Shown: positions 1 to 9,678, counted from the first letter of the stretch. The stretch is DNA of 64,000 bases from Paenirhodobacter hankyongi (GCF_003664585.1 NZ_RCHI01000002.1:124001-188000), one strand, 5' to 3'. A program made the numbers and translations. The notes: generated by a model from the sequence alone, not told the origin.

Positions 1-1
1 C

Positions 2-1036
2 CGCTTCCACGAGCGCATCCGGCTGGCCGGCACGCTGATCTCGGAACCCGCGCTTGCCGCGCTCCTCGAGGAATGCCGGCAGGTGAACGGGGCAGAGCCG
101 ATCACCTTCTTCGAGATCACCACCGCCGCGGCCTTCCTGGCCTTCGCCCGCACGCCCGCCGATTTCACCCTGCTCGAGGTCGGGCTGGGTGGCCGGCTCG
201 ATGCGACGAATGTGATCGAGCGACCGGCGCTCACCATCATCACCCCGGTCTCGATCGACCATCAGGCCTTCCTGGGCGAGACCCTGCCCGAGATCGCCGG
301 CGAGAAGGCCGGGATCCTGAAACGCGGCGTGACCTGCGTCGTCGGCCCGCAGGAAGAGGCTGCGCTCGAGGTGATCGAGGCCCGCGCCGCCCGGGTCGGC
401 GCGCCGCTCTTCGTGCATGGCCAGCACTGGCATGCCTTCGAGGAACGCGGCCGGCTGGTCTATCAGGACGAGACCGGGCTGCTTGATCTGCCGCTGCCGG
501 TGCTGCCCGGGCCGCATCAGATCCAGAACGCCGGCGCCGCGATTGCCGCGCTGCGCCTGCTGGGCTTCGACGCCGAGGCCTGCGAGGCCGCGGTCGCCCG
601 CGCCGAATGGCCCGCCCGGATGCAGCGGCTGCGCCGCGGCCCGCTCGCGGAAAGCGCGCCGGGGGTCGAGCTGTGGCTTGATGGCGGGCACAACCCGGCG
701 GGCGGGGCCGCGGTGGCGGCGACGCTGGCGCGCCTGCCAGAACGGCCGACGCATCTGATCTGCGGCATGATCAACACCAAGGACGAGGCGGGCTACATGC
801 GCCCGCTCGCCGCCGTCGCGCAAAGCCTGACCGCGATCACCATCCCCGAGGAGCCGAACTCGCAGCCTGCCGAGGTGACCGAGGCCGCCGCCCGCGCCGC
901 GGGCTTTGCGCGCACCGCCACCGCCCCCTCGGTCGCGGCGGCGCTCGCCACGCTCGCAGCGGCCGATCCCACTGCCCGGGTGCTGATCTGCGGCTCGCTC
1001 TACCTCGCGGGCAAGGTGCTGCGCGACAACGGCTGA
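2..1036 (+). CDS. folC: Dihydrofolate/folylpolyglutamate synthase, 5'-truncated by window edge
   Basis: Mur-ligase-like enzyme that makes dihydrofolate from dihydropteroate and then adds glutamates to folates in the cytosol. The reading frame is open from base 2, so the N-terminus and probably the ATP P-loop lie outside the window; 344 residues remain of a family usually about 420-440 long. Visible family marks are the segment EVGLGGRLDATNV, the PVSIDH stretch after it, and DGGHNPAG in the C-terminal ligase domain. The next gene starts about 95 bases downstream on the same strand. The family assignment is secure; only the start is missing. Confidence 0.95.
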   Translation, partial: RFHERIRLAGTLISEPALAALLEECRQVNGAEPITFFEITTAAAFLAFARTPADFTLLEVGLGGRLDATNVIERPALTIITPVSIDHQAFLGETLPEIAGEKAGILKRGVTCVVGPQEEAALEVIEARAARVGAPLFVHGQHWHAFEERGRLVYQDETGLLDLPLPVLPGPHQIQNAGAAIAALRLLGFDAEACEAAVARAEWPARMQRLRRGPLAESAPGVELWLDGGHNPAGGAAVAATLARLPERPTHLICGMINTKDEAGYMRPLAAVAQSLTAITIPEEPNSQPAEVTEAAARAAGFARTATAPSVAAALATLAAADPTARVLICGSLYLAGKVLRDNG

Positions 1037-1131
1037 GCTCCGCATTTCTGCGAAGATCCCTGTGCAGCCCTGCGACTAGGCGCCGGCGCCGCCGGCCCCT
1101 ATCTTCGCGGCTGCACAACAGGAGCCCCGTC

Positions 1132-2163
1132 ATGACGCAAGCCACGCCCCTCGAATTCGGCCTCGACACCTTCGGGGACATCACCCGCGACGACACCGGG
1201 CGCCGCTCGGGCGCCCAGGTGATCCGCGACACCCTGGCCGAGGCGGAACTCGCCGAAGCCGTCGGCGTCGACTACTTCGGCTTGGGCGAGCATCACCGCC
1301 CCGATTTCGCGATCTCGGCGACCGAACCGCTGATCGGCGCGATCCTCGCCCGCACGCAGCGGATCCATGTCGGCACCTCGGTGACGGTGCTGTCCTCGGA
1401 CGACCCGATCCGGCTCTATCAGCGCTTTGCCACGCTCGACGCGATCGCACCGGGCCGCGCCGAGATCACCATCGGCCGCGGCTCCTTCACCGAAAGCTTC
1501 CCGCTCTTCGGTTTCGCGCTCGAGGATTACGAGACCCTGTTCGAGGAGAAATCGCAGCTCCTCCACCTGCTCCAGACGCAGGAGAAGGTCAGCTTCCAGG
1601 GCCGGCACGTGCCCGCGCTGAAGGGCGTCACCGTCTATCCGCGCGCGGAAACGCCCCTCAAGATCTGGCGGGGTGTCGGCGGCAGCCCGCAATCTGTGGT
1701 GGAAGCCGCGGCGATGGACATGCCACTGGTGATGGCGATCATCGGCGGCGACGCCGCCCGCTTCGCGCCGCTCGCCGATCTCTACCGCCGCGCCCGCGCA
1801 CAGATGGAGGGCCCCATGCTGCCGCTTGGCGTGCATTCGCCCGGCCATGTCGGCGAGACCGACGAGAGCGCGAAGGAGGAGTTCTTCGAGGGCTATGCGA
1901 CGATGCACGACATGATCGGCCGCTCGCGCGGCTGGCCGCGGCTGACCCGTGCGGCCTACGAGGCCGAGATCGCGCATGGCTCGCTTTACATCGGCTCGCC
2001 CGAGACGGTGGCGCAGAAGATCGCGCGCACGGTGCGGGTGCTGGGCCTCGACCGCTTCACGCTGAAATACTCTTCCGGCCCGCAGCGGCCCGAGGTGCAG
2101 CTGCGCAACATCGCGCTGTACGGCGAGAAGGTGATCCCGCGGGTGCGCGACCTGCTCGCCTAG
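1132..2163 (+). CDS. LLM-class flavin-dependent oxidoreductase
   Basis: A 343-residue luciferase-like TIM-barrel flavoprotein of the bacterial LLM superfamily, expected to use reduced flavin and oxygen on an unknown substrate. The pattern of an early YFGLGEHHRPDF segment, then LARTQRIHVGTSV and the PGRAEITIGRGSF segment, is typical of the family. An ACAGGAG ribosome site lies about 10 bases before the ATG. A sequence resembling a -10 element (CCTATCTTCG, 1098-1107) precedes it, with only a poor -35 match. The TAG stop interlocks with the stop of zapE on the other strand in a shared CTAG. Substrate cannot be inferred. Confidence 0.85.
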   Translation: MTQATPLEFGLDTFGDITRDDTGRRSGAQVIRDTLAEAELAEAVGVDYFGLGEHHRPDFAISATEPLIGAILARTQRIHVGTSVTVLSSDDPIRLYQRFATLDAIAPGRAEITIGRGSFTESFPLFGFALEDYETLFEEKSQLLHLLQTQEKVSFQGRHVPALKGVTVYPRAETPLKIWRGVGGSPQSVVEAAAMDMPLVMAIIGGDAARFAPLADLYRRARAQMEGPMLPLGVHSPGHVGETDESAKEEFFEGYATMHDMIGRSRGWPRLTRAAYEAEIAHGSLYIGSPETVAQKIARTVRVLGLDRFTLKYSSGPQRPEVQLRNIALYGEKVIPRVRDLLA

Positions 2164-3236
2164 TCGCGGGCCCAGTCGGCCGACTGCATCTCGCGCAGTC
2201 GGCTGGCGGTGCGCTCGAACTCGAAGCTGCCCTCGCCCTCGATGTAAAGCCGCTCGGGTTCCTCGGCGGCCGAGCAGATCAGCCGCACCTTGGCCTCGTA
2301 GAGCGTGTCGATCAGGGTGACGAAGCGCTTCGCCTCGTTGAAGTTCGACGACGACAGATGCGGGATGTCGTCAATCATCAGCACCCGCACGGCGCCGGCG
2401 ATGGCAAGGTAATCGGCCGGGCCGAGCGCCGCGGCGCAAAGATCCCAGAAGGTGGCGCGACCGACGCCGTTGTGGAAATGCGGGATCACCACCTCGCGTC
2501 CCTTCACCTCGAGCCGCAGCACCGCGCTGTCGTCATGGCCCGACAGCTCTTCCCAAAGCGCCGTCATCGCCTCGGTCGCCGGCCGGCCGAGCGGGGTGAA
2601 ATAGACCTGCGCCCCCGACAGCCGGTGCTGGCGGTAGTCGTTTTCCGAAACGATCTCCTGCACCTCGAGCTCGGCGCGGATGATGCCGATGAAGGGCAGG
2701 AACAGCTGCCGGTTCAGCCCGTTCTTGTAGAGATCCTCGGGCACCCGGTTCGAGGTGGTGACCACCGTCACGCCGCGCTTGAACAGCTCGTCGAAAAGCC
2801 GCCCGACAATCATCGCGTCGGCGATATCGGTGATCTGCATCTCGTCGAAGCACAAAAGCCGCACCTCGGCCGCGATCGCCTTCGCCACCGGCAACAGCGC
2901 ATCCTCGGTCTTCGCCCGCCGCGCCGCCTCGATCTGCGCCTGCACCTCCTGCATGAAGGCATGGAAATGCACGCGCCGCTTCGGCACCTCGACCGCGCCG
3001 CAGAACAGATCCATCAGCATCGACTTGCCGCGCCCGACGCCGCCCCACAGGTAAAGCCCGCGCACCGTCTCGGGGGGCTTGGCGAAGAGGCCGAAGAGAC
3101 CCGGCTTCTTCACCGGCGCCTCGAGCTCGGTGCGGATCCGCTCCATCAGCGGCAGGACCGCGCGCTGCGCCGCGTCGGCGTGCAGCGTGCCGGCGGCGAC
3201 ACGGGCGTCATAGATTTGCAGCAGGCTCTGTTTCAT
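2160..3236 (-). CDS. zapE: Cell division ATPase ZapE (AFG1/LACE1 family)
   Basis: A 358-residue AFG1-like P-loop ATPase. The E. coli relative ZapE associates with the Z-ring, and eukaryotic relatives act in mitochondria. The Walker A segment is GGVGRGKSMLMD (around residue 65), followed by RRVHFHAFM; the Walker B is LLCFDEMQITD, a hallmark of the family; TTSNRVPEDLYKNGL forms the sensor region. Length matches the family. It is transcribed toward the LLM oxidoreductase and ends in a 4-base overlap with it. The start ATG lies in a 127-base gap shared with the divergent DUF4170 gene. Confidence 0.93.
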   Translation of the reverse strand: MKQSLLQIYDARVAAGTLHADAAQRAVLPLMERIRTELEAPVKKPGLFGLFAKPPETVRGLYLWGGVGRGKSMLMDLFCGAVEVPKRRVHFHAFMQEVQAQIEAARRAKTEDALLPVAKAIAAEVRLLCFDEMQITDIADAMIVGRLFDELFKRGVTVVTTSNRVPEDLYKNGLNRQLFLPFIGIIRAELEVQEIVSENDYRQHRLSGAQVYFTPLGRPATEAMTALWEELSGHDDSAVLRLEVKGREVVIPHFHNGVGRATFWDLCAAALGPADYLAIAGAVRVLMIDDIPHLSSSNFNEAKRFVTLIDTLYEAKVRLICSAAEEPERLYIEGEGSFEFERTASRLREMQSADWARD

Positions 3237-3363
3237 CCCCTTTCCCTAGCTGCTCCTCCGGCGCTTGAAAAGCGCTCGCTGCGACATTCGCGCACGGGCG
3301 CCGCTTGAGCGCAGGGCGCGCTTGGCATAGGGTTCGCCCGCCATCTCAACGACAGGAGAGATC

Positions 3364-3618
3364 ATGTCCAAATCGACCCAGCGGCTGCACCTCGTGTTCG
3401 GCGGCGAGCTCATCGACCCCGCGCACACGCAGTTCAAGGATGTGAGCAAGATCCACATCGTCGGCATCTTCCCGAACTATTCGAGCGCCTTCAACGCCTG
3501 GAAGGCCGAGGCGCAACGCTCGGTCGATGACGCCCACATGCGCTATTTCATCGCCCACCTGCACCGGCTGCGCGACGAGGAGGTTCCCGCCTCGCCGACC
3601 GAGGAACTCGGCGCCTGA
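3364..3618 (+). CDS. DUF4170-domain protein
   Basis: An 84-residue acidic soluble protein matching the DUF4170 family of alphaproteobacteria, of unknown function. It carries an RLHLVFGGEL start, a KDVSKIHIVGIFPNY core and a YFIAHLHRL helix near the C-terminus. An ACAGGAGAG ribosome site precedes the ATG. It sits 18 bases before waaA and is probably the first gene of a DUF4170-waaA-lpxK operon, a neighbourhood that suggests a link to lipopolysaccharide assembly, although nothing in the protein itself proves it. The divergent gap with zapE should hold both promoters. Confidence 0.85.
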   Translation: MSKSTQRLHLVFGGELIDPAHTQFKDVSKIHIVGIFPNYSSAFNAWKAEAQRSVDDAHMRYFIAHLHRLRDEEVPASPTEELGA

Positions 3619-3636
3619 TCCCTGACGGAGCCTGCA

Positions 3637-4875
3637 ATGCGCCGGTCCTTCCTGCTGTGGCTGCGCCTCGCGCTCAGCCGCTCGCGCCGGCCGGAGCTGG
3701 CGGCCGAGGCCCCGGCGCGTCCGGCGGGCCCCCTGATCTGGCTGGTGCCCGACCCCGGCGCCGCGGACGGGCATGACACCGGCGCCAATGCCGCGCTGCT
3801 GCTGCGCCGGTTGCGCCAGCAGCGCCCGGGGCTTTCGCTGCTGGTCAGCGTGCCGCCGACGCTTGAAACCCCCTTGCCCGACAGCGTGATCCGCATCGCC
3901 CCGGTCGAGGATGCCCCGACCGCGGTGCGCACGGCGCTGGCACAGTGGCGCCCGGACCTGATCGCGCTGATGGGCAATGCGTTGCCCCCCGCGCTGATCG
4001 AGGGCGCGCGCGAGGCCGGTGTGCCGGTGATGCTGACCGATGCCCATGCGCCCGGTCGCGCGGCGCGGCGCGGCTTCTTCGCGCGCCGGTTGCAGCGCGC
4101 ACTGCTGACGCGCCTCGCCCGGATCAGCGTGCGCGATCCCGAAAGCCAGGCAGCGCTCGTCCGCCTTGGCGCCGATCCCGCCCGGATCGAGGTCGGCGGT
4201 CTCCTGTCCGAGCCGCCCGAACCACTGCATTGCTCGGAAACCGAGCGCGCCTCGATCGCGCAGATCACCCGCACCCGGCCGGTCTGGCTGGCCGCCGCGG
4301 TGCCGCCGGGCGAGGTGCACGCGGTGCTGACCGCCCATGCCCAGGCACAGCGCCATGCGCACCGCATGCTCTTGATCCTCGCCCCCGACATGCCCGTCGA
4401 CGGCGCCGAGCTGGTGAGCGAGCTCGAGGCGATGGGATGGGCCGCCGGCCGACGCACGCTCGAGGGCGAGCCGGACGACGAGATGCAGATCTTCGTGGCC
4501 GACGACCCAAGCGAATACGGGCTGTGGTATCGCATCGCCCCCGTCACCTACATGGGCGGCACGCTGAGCGGCGCAGCCGGTCAGGCGCGCTCGCCGCTCG
4601 AACCCGCGGCGCTCGGCTCGGCGGTGGTGCACGGGCCGCAGACCGCCCCTTACGGGGCCGAATACAGCCGGCTGGATGCCGCCCGCGCGGCGCGCGCGAT
4701 CTATGACCCGCGCTCGCTTGGTGACGCGCTGGCCGACCTGATCGCGCCCGACCGCGCCGCGATGCTGGCGCACAACGCCTGGGCCGTGACCTCGGGCGGG
4801 GCGGGCGCGGCCGAAGCCGTGGCGCGCACCATCCTCGGCACACTCGACACCGCAACGACCGGGGAGATCCGCTGA
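3637..4875 (+). CDS. waaA: 3-deoxy-D-manno-octulosonic acid (Kdo) transferase
   Basis: A 412-residue GT30-type glycosyltransferase that would add Kdo from CMP-Kdo to lipid IVA at the inner membrane. The protein has a short N-terminal stretch, a glycosyltransferase N-domain ([15 protein letters not shown], then PDLIALMGN), and a C-terminal domain with the characteristic YMGGTLSG...SPLEPAALG segment, the usual Kdo-transferase signature around the sugar-nucleotide site. Its TGA overlaps the ATG of lpxK by one base, so the two are probably translationally coupled. Sequence outside the motifs is divergent from enterobacterial WaaA, hence slightly lower certainty on the exact acceptor. Confidence 0.88.
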   Translation: MRRSFLLWLRLALSRSRRPELAAEAPARPAGPLIWLVPDPGAADGHDTGANAALLLRRLRQQRPGLSLLVSVPPTLETPLPDSVIRIAPVEDAPTAVRTALAQWRPDLIALMGNALPPALIEGAREAGVPVMLTDAHAPGRAARRGFFARRLQRALLTRLARISVRDPESQAALVRLGADPARIEVGGLLSEPPEPLHCSETERASIAQITRTRPVWLAAAVPPGEVHAVLTAHAQAQRHAHRMLLILAPDMPVDGAELVSELEAMGWAAGRRTLEGEPDDEMQIFVADDPSEYGLWYRIAPVTYMGGTLSGAAGQARSPLEPAALGSAVVHGPQTAPYGAEYSRLDAARAARAIYDPRSLGDALADLIAPDRAAMLAHNAWAVTSGGAGAAEAVARTILGTLDTATTGEIR

Positions 4876-5864
4876 TGGGCGCACCGCTGTTCTGGTTCAC
4901 CCCGCCCGGCCGCCCGGCGCTTGCGGCGCGGCTTCTTGCCCCGCTCGGGGCGCTTTATGCGGCGGCGACGGCGCGGCGCCTGCGCCGGCCCGGGGCGCGC
5001 GTCGGCGTGCCGGTGATCTGCGTCGGCAACATCAACGCCGGCGGCACCGGCAAGACGCCCACGGTGATCGCGCTGGTGCAGCACCTCGCCGCGCGCGGCA
5101 TCACCGCCCATGTCGTCAGCCGCGGCCATGGCGGCAGCCTGGCGGGCCCGGTGCAGGTCGACGAGCGCCGCCACCGCGCCGCCGAGACCGGGGACGAGCC
5201 GCTGCTGATCTCGGCCTTTGCGCCGACCTGGGTGGCGAAGGACCGCGCGGCGGGGGCCCGCGCGGCGGTCGCAGCCGGAGCACAGGCGATCGTGCTCGAT
5301 GACGGCCACCAGAACCCGGCGCTGATCAAGGATCTGTCGATCGTGGTGGTCGATGCGGCGAAGGGCTTCGGCAACGGCCGCTGCCTGCCCGCGGGCCCGC
5401 TGCGCGAGCCCGTCGCCACCGGGCTTGCCCGCGCCCACCTGCTGCTCTCGATCGGCCCCGCCCCGGCACAGGCAGGCTTTGCGGCCGAATGGGGCGGCAA
5501 GATCGCCGTGCCGCACCTGACCGGCGCGCTCGAGCCCTTGCAGACCGGGATGGACTGGCAGGGGCTGCGGGTCCTCGCTTTCGCGGGTATCGGCCATCCG
5601 GAAAAGTTCTTCGCCACCCTGCGGGGACTGGGCGCCGAGCTTTTGCGCGCCGAGGCGCTCGAGGATCACCAGCCCTACACCCCGCGGCTGCTCACCCGCC
5701 TCGAGACCGAGGCGCGGCTTCTGGGCGCGCAGCTGGTGACCACTGAGAAGGACGCCGTGCGCCTGCCCGCACGCTTCCGCCCGCAGGTGCTGGCACTGCC
5801 GGTGCGGCTGCAGATCGCCGACACCACAGCGCTCGATGCGGCGCTGGCGCGGCTTGGCCTTTAG
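4875..5864 (+). CDS. lpxK: Tetraacyldisaccharide 4'-kinase
   Basis: A 329-residue lipid A kinase that phosphorylates the 4' position of the tetraacyldisaccharide precursor at the cytoplasmic face of the inner membrane. The P-loop is in [15 protein letters not shown] (around residues 50-64), the second conserved box contains [14 protein letters not shown] is the expected DxxH-type catalytic element, and [11 protein letters not shown] is conserved near the C-terminus. It starts on the last base of waaA. Length fits the family. Downstream lies an inverted pair of repeat elements that probably ends transcription from both sides. Confidence 0.95.
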   Translation: MGAPLFWFTPPGRPALAARLLAPLGALYAAATARRLRRPGARVGVPVICVGNINAGGTGKTPTVIALVQHLAARGITAHVVSRGHGGSLAGPVQVDERRHRAAETGDEPLLISAFAPTWVAKDRAAGARAAVAAGAQAIVLDDGHQNPALIKDLSIVVVDAAKGFGNGRCLPAGPLREPVATGLARAHLLLSIGPAPAQAGFAAEWGGKIAVPHLTGALEPLQTGMDWQGLRVLAFAGIGHPEKFFATLRGLGAELLRAEALEDHQPYTPRLLTRLETEARLLGAQLVTTEKDAVRLPARFRPQVLALPVRLQIADTTALDAALARLGL

Positions 5865-5875
5865 GCAAAGGAAAA

Positions 5876-5942
5876 GGGGGCGCCGCCCCCTCTGCGCCTG
5901 ACGGCGCATTCACCCCCGAGGTATTTCCGGCAAGGAGAAAGC
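5876..5942 (+). repeat. Convergent-junction repeat, copy A1
   Basis: GC-rich dyad (GGGGGCGCCGCCCCC type) followed by a tail containing CCCCCGAGGTATTTCCGGCA and AGGAGAAA. The same hairpin-plus-tail layout recurs at 9591, 30066 and 50026. It begins 11 bases after the lpxK stop. Confidence 0.7.
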
Positions 5943-5968
5943 CCAAAGATCTTTCCGATGGGTTTTTC

Positions 5969-6023
5969 CCTGGCGCAAATACTCCGGGAGGAGCGCAGCG
6001 GGGGGCAGCGCCCCCCGAGCCCC
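5969..6023 (-). repeat. Convergent-junction repeat, copy A2 (inverted)
   Basis: Read on the minus strand this is a GGGGGGCGCTGCCCCCC hairpin followed by CGGAGTATTTGCGCCAG, the same unit as copy A1 in opposite orientation. It directly abuts the stop codon of the DsbA-like gene. The pair could act as a terminator for both converging genes. Confidence 0.7.
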
Positions 6024-6689
6024 TCAGCCCGCAAGCTTCGCGTCGAGGATCTTCTTCAGCTCCTCGTAGCTCATGTTCGAGTATTTCTCGCCGTTGATGA
6101 TCAACGTCGGCGTGCCCTCGACCTGGTCGTCGGTCGCGTGCTTCTGGAAGGTGGTCACCATCGCCTCGGCGCGGGCCTGATCCTTCAGGCAGGTGTCGAG
6201 CTGCTCGCCGGTCAGCCCGGCCTTCAGCCCGATCTTGCGCAGGTTGTCCGAAATCGTCTGTTCCTTGCCGTCGCCGATCCAGTCGGTCTGCGTGCCATAG
6301 AGCATGTCGACGATGCCGTAATACTTCATCGTACCACCGCATTGCGCGATCAGCCCGGCCCAGAGGCCGAACTTGTCGAAATAGACCTCGCGGTGGATGA
6401 ACTTCACCTTGCCGGTGTCGATATAGTCGCGCTTGAGCGCGCCGAAGACCTCGTCATGGAAATGCGCGCAATGCGGGCAGGTGTAGGAGGCATATTCGAT
6501 CAGCGTCACCGGCGCATCGGGGCTGCCGAGCGGCACGTCGGGCAAAAGCGCCGCCGCCGGGGCGTCCTCGGCCATCGCCGGCACGGCAAAGCTCGTCTGG
6601 CCCGCGCCCTGGCGCGAGGCGATCCAGCCACCCGCGACGGCGATCACGGCGGCCCCGGACAGCCCGAGGAGGAGGGTGCGTCGGTTCAT
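6024..6689 (-). CDS. DsbA-family thiol:disulfide oxidoreductase
   Basis: A 221-residue periplasmic thioredoxin-fold protein. An N-terminal signal or anchor (MNRRTLLLGLSGAAVIAVAGG) carries an RR pair and could be Sec- or Tat-dependent. The active site is CPHC at about residues 71-74, and the cis-proline loop is EGTPTLIING near the C-terminus; a helical insert lies between. It probably forms or reshuffles disulfides in exported proteins. Its ATG overlaps the stop of the upstream DUF721 gene by one base (TGATG), so the two are coupled. Membership in the DsbA/BdbD-like group is clear; the specific partner is not. Confidence 0.9.
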   Translation of the reverse strand: MNRRTLLLGLSGAAVIAVAGGWIASRQGAGQTSFAVPAMAEDAPAAALLPDVPLGSPDAPVTLIEYASYTCPHCAHFHDEVFGALKRDYIDTGKVKFIHREVYFDKFGLWAGLIAQCGGTMKYYGIVDMLYGTQTDWIGDGKEQTISDNLRKIGLKAGLTGEQLDTCLKDQARAEAMVTTFQKHATDDQVEGTPTLIINGEKYSNMSYEELKKILDAKLAG

Positions 6690-7240
6690 CAGTCAGCCTT
6701 TCTTTCTTTCGCCCGCCTTGCGGACTTCATCAGGACGTTTTCAGCAAGTTGTTCGAGTGCGGCGCGCAGGCCGGCGTCAGCGCAGCCCTCGGCGGTCTCG
6801 CGCGCCTCGGCGCGCTGCGCCGGGGTGGGTTCGGGGCGGGCCGCGCGCGGCGCCGGGGCGAATTGCGCCTGGCCCTCGGCAAAGCCGGTGGCGGAGGTCT
6901 GCGTCAGCACCACCCGCGAGATCGCATTGTAGCCATAGCAGGCGTTCACCTTCTCGCGGATGCGCTCGCGGCTCATGTCGACCATCGGCGCGGCGGCGCC
7001 TTCGACGAGCAGCGTCAGCGTCGCGCCGAAGCCGCCCTTGGCATAGCCGATCTTCACCGGGCGGGTGAGGCGGGCGAGATCCTCGCCCACCACCTCGGGC
7101 CAATGGGTGAAGAGCCGCGCCACGGCGAACCCGCGCGCCTCGCCCGCGGTGCGGATACGCTCGCGCACGAGCTTCGAGGCGGGCTCGAAGCCGCGGGTGC
7201 GGCGCTCTGCATTCGGCGTGGTGCGAGACGTGTCGCTCAT
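6689..7240 (-). CDS. DUF721/DciA-like protein
   Basis: A 183-residue protein of the DUF721 family. Some members (DciA) load or recruit the replicative helicase DnaB in bacteria lacking DnaC; this role is inferred from the family. The conserved part (FEPASKLVRERIR, then FTHWPEVVG, then the KVNACYGYNAISRVVLTQT region) occupies residues 15-115, followed by a Pro/Ala-rich linker and a helical C-terminal tail. A GGAAGGAG ribosome site precedes the ATG. It is the first gene of a two-gene unit with the DsbA-like gene and is divergent from mutY. Confidence 0.8.
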   Translation of the reverse strand: MSDTSRTTPNAERRTRGFEPASKLVRERIRTAGEARGFAVARLFTHWPEVVGEDLARLTRPVKIGYAKGGFGATLTLLVEGAAAPMVDMSRERIREKVNACYGYNAISRVVLTQTSATGFAEGQAQFAPAPRAARPEPTPAQRAEARETAEGCADAGLRAALEQLAENVLMKSARRAKERKAD

Positions 7241-7335
7241 CGGCTCCTTCCGGCCTGTCCTTCCCGGCGTTCGGCGTTATTCTAGGCTCCCGCCGGGGCT
7301 TTGCCAGATCCCGGACGGGAAGGGGAGCATAAAGA

Positions 7336-8391
7336 TTGCGTGACGGAGACGAAGCGGCGGCGGGCGAGGCCCTTCTGGCCTGGTATGACAGCGCCGCGCG
7401 GGTGCTGCCCTGGCGGGTCGGGCCGGCAGAGCACGCCGCGGGTGAGCGCGCCGATCCCTATCGGGTGTGGATGTCCGAGGTGATGCTGCAACAGACCACC
7501 GTCGCCGCGGTGAAGGACCATTTCCACCGCTTCACCACGCGCTGGCCGCGGGTCGAGGATCTGGCCGCGGCCGAGGATGGCGCGGTGATGGCGGAATGGG
7601 CGGGGCTTGGCTATTACGCCCGCGCCCGGAACCTGCTGAAATGCGCCCGCGTGGTGGCGCAAGACCACGGCGGGGTGTTCCCGGCGACCTCCGAGGGGCT
7701 GCGCGCCCTGCCCGGCATCGGCCCCTATACCGCCGCCGCCATTGCCGCGATCGCGCATGACGAGCCCGCGGTGGTGGTCGACGGCAATGTCGAGCGGGTG
7801 GTGTCGCGGCTCTGGGCCGTCGAGACACCGCTGCCCGGGGCGAAGGCCGAGCTGACGGCGCTGGCCGGCCGGCTGACGCCCGCGGCGCGCCCCGGCGATC
7901 ATGCGCAGGCGATGATGGACCTTGGCGCGACGATCTGCACGCCACGCAACCCGGCCTGTGCGATCTGCCCGCTGCGGCCGTTCTGCGCGGCCGCGGCACA
8001 GGGCATCGCCGACAGCCTGCCGCGCAAGGCGCCGAAGGCGGAAAAGCCGGTGCGGCAGGGCTTTGCCTTCGTCGCGCGCGACGGCGCGGGGGGCGTGCTG
8101 CTGGAACGGCGGCCGGAGAAGGGGCTTCTGGGCGGGATGCTGGGCTTTCCGGGCTCGGACTGGGGGCCGGCGCCCGAATTCACCCCGCCGCTGGCCGCCG
8201 ACTGGCGCGAGGCGCCCTCGATGGTGCGCCACACCTTCACCCATTTCCACCTGCAGCTGCGGGTCTTCGCCGCGCAGGCGGAGGGGGCGGGCTTCACCCC
8301 GCGCGCCGAGTTCCGTCCGGCATCGCTGCCCACCGTGATGCGCAAGGTCTGGGACGCCGCGCAAAGCGCGCTTTCGCCGCATCCCGAGTGA
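7336..8391 (+). CDS. mutY: A/G-specific adenine glycosylase
   Basis: A 351-residue base-excision enzyme that removes adenine mispaired with 8-oxoguanine. It has a helix-hairpin-helix (ALPGIGPYTAAAIAAIA), the catalytic aspartate in VVDGNVERV, an iron-sulfur loop of four cysteines (C-x6-C-x2-C-x5-C in the CTPRNPACAICPLRPFC segment), and a C-terminal NUDIX-like domain for 8-oxoG recognition. The reading frame begins with TTG at 7336; no in-frame ATG lies close enough to preserve the conserved N-terminus (ALLAWYD). It is divergent from the DUF721 gene. Confidence 0.93.
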   Translation: MRDGDEAAAGEALLAWYDSAARVLPWRVGPAEHAAGERADPYRVWMSEVMLQQTTVAAVKDHFHRFTTRWPRVEDLAAAEDGAVMAEWAGLGYYARARNLLKCARVVAQDHGGVFPATSEGLRALPGIGPYTAAAIAAIAHDEPAVVVDGNVERVVSRLWAVETPLPGAKAELTALAGRLTPAARPGDHAQAMMDLGATICTPRNPACAICPLRPFCAAAAQGIADSLPRKAPKAEKPVRQGFAFVARDGAGGVLLERRPEKGLLGGMLGFPGSDWGPAPEFTPPLAADWREAPSMVRHTFTHFHLQLRVFAAQAEGAGFTPRAEFRPASLPTVMRKVWDAAQSALSPHPE

Positions 8392-8440
8392 TTGCCTCGG
8401 GAAAGTCCTCGGCTATCATGGCGCGGCGCGAGAGAGGGGA

Positions 8441-9586
8441 ATGATGTCCAGCCGTGAAGAGATCCGCCGGCCCGGCCGGGCCCTGCCCTTCTGGGTGTCA
8501 CTCGGCACGCTGCCGCTTGCCGCGATCGAGGCGCGCTTCGGCGGCTGGTCGCTGATCCTGCTGCCGACCTATGCCTGGTGGTCGGTGACCGTGCTCGACC
8601 AGATCCTCGGCCGCAACGAGGACCAGCCCGATGTCTCGACCCCGGTCGAGGATCTGTTCTGGTATCGGCTGATCACCCTGATCTGGTTCCCGATCCAGGC
8701 GGTGGTGATCTATGGGCTGATCTGGTGGGTGACCCATACCGACCATCTGGCCTGGGGAGAGATCGTCGCGCTGTTCTTCGGGGTCGGCGTGATCTCGGGC
8801 ACGATCGGCATCGTCTACAGCCACGAGCTGATGCATCAGAAGACCCGGGGCGAGCGCTGGCTCGGCGATCTGCTGCTCGCCTCCGTGCTCTACTCGCATT
8901 TCCGCACCGAGCATCTGCTGGTGCATCACCTCTGGGTCGGCACGCCGCGCGACGCGGTGACGGCGCGCTACAATGAAGGTTTCCACCACTTCTTCTGGCG
9001 CGTGCTTGCCGAATGCCCCGCAAGTGCCTGGCGTGCCGAGCGGCTGAAGCTTGCCCGTGCCGGCCGGCCGGTCTGGCACGCCAGCAATCCGTTCTGGCGC
9101 TATGGCGCGCTGCAACTGCTGACGCTGGCGCTGGCCTTTGCGGTCGGGGGATGGCTGGGCGTCGGGCTCTTCGTGCTGCAAGCCTTCTTCGCCGTCTGGC
9201 AGCTCGAGCTGACGAATTACGTCGAGCATTACGGGCTGACCCGCGAATACAAAGGCGAGGGGCGGTACGAGCATGTCCTGCCGCGGCACAGCTGGAACGC
9301 CGACCAGATGGCGTCGAACTGGCTGCTGATCAATCTGCAGCGCCATTCGGACCACCATTACAAGCCCGACCGGCGTTTCCCGCTGTTGCAGACCTATGCG
9401 CCCGAGGAGGCGCCGCAGCTGCCCTTCGGCTATCCGGCGATGACCGCGCTCGCCATGGTGCCGCCGCTGTGGCGGCGCCGGATGAACCCGCGGGTGCGGG
9501 CCTGGCGCAAGCGCTATTACCCGCACATCGAGGACTGGACCCCCTACAGGGAAGGCACCACGCCGATGCCGCGCGGCTCGGTCTGA
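8441..9586 (+). CDS. Membrane-bound alkane 1-monooxygenase-like hydroxylase
   Basis: A 381-residue integral membrane di-iron hydroxylase of the AlkB/fatty-acid desaturase superfamily, which would hydroxylate alkanes or a related lipid with electrons from rubredoxin. The histidine clusters are HELMH (about residue 128), HLLVHHLWVG (about 152-161) and LQRHSDHH (about 298-305), with hydrophobic segments between. No rubredoxin or rubredoxin reductase gene is next to it, so the substrate is uncertain; in non-degraders such proteins may act on other lipids. The symbol alkB is withheld to avoid confusion with the demethylase gene that follows. Confidence 0.85.
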   Translation: MMSSREEIRRPGRALPFWVSLGTLPLAAIEARFGGWSLILLPTYAWWSVTVLDQILGRNEDQPDVSTPVEDLFWYRLITLIWFPIQAVVIYGLIWWVTHTDHLAWGEIVALFFGVGVISGTIGIVYSHELMHQKTRGERWLGDLLLASVLYSHFRTEHLLVHHLWVGTPRDAVTARYNEGFHHFFWRVLAECPASAWRAERLKLARAGRPVWHASNPFWRYGALQLLTLALAFAVGGWLGVGLFVLQAFFAVWQLELTNYVEHYGLTREYKGEGRYEHVLPRHSWNADQMASNWLLINLQRHSDHHYKPDRRFPLLQTYAPEEAPQLPFGYPAMTALAMVPPLWRRRMNPRVRAWRKRYYPHIEDWTPYREGTTPMPRGSV

Positions 9587-9590
9587 ACCC

Positions 9591-9649
9591 GCCGGGGGCT
9601 TCGCGCCCCCGGACCCCTGCGAGGTATTTTCGGCAAGAAGAAAGCAGCC
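9591..9649 (+). repeat. Convergent-junction repeat, copy B1
   Basis: A CCGGGGGCTTCGCGCCCCCGG-type hairpin with a tail containing CGAGGTATTTTCGGCAAGAA, five bases after the hydroxylase stop. The tail differs from copies A1 and D by a few bases only. Confidence 0.75.
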
Positions 9650-9678
9650 GGTCTTGCGGGAAGGACCCGTGCTTTGTC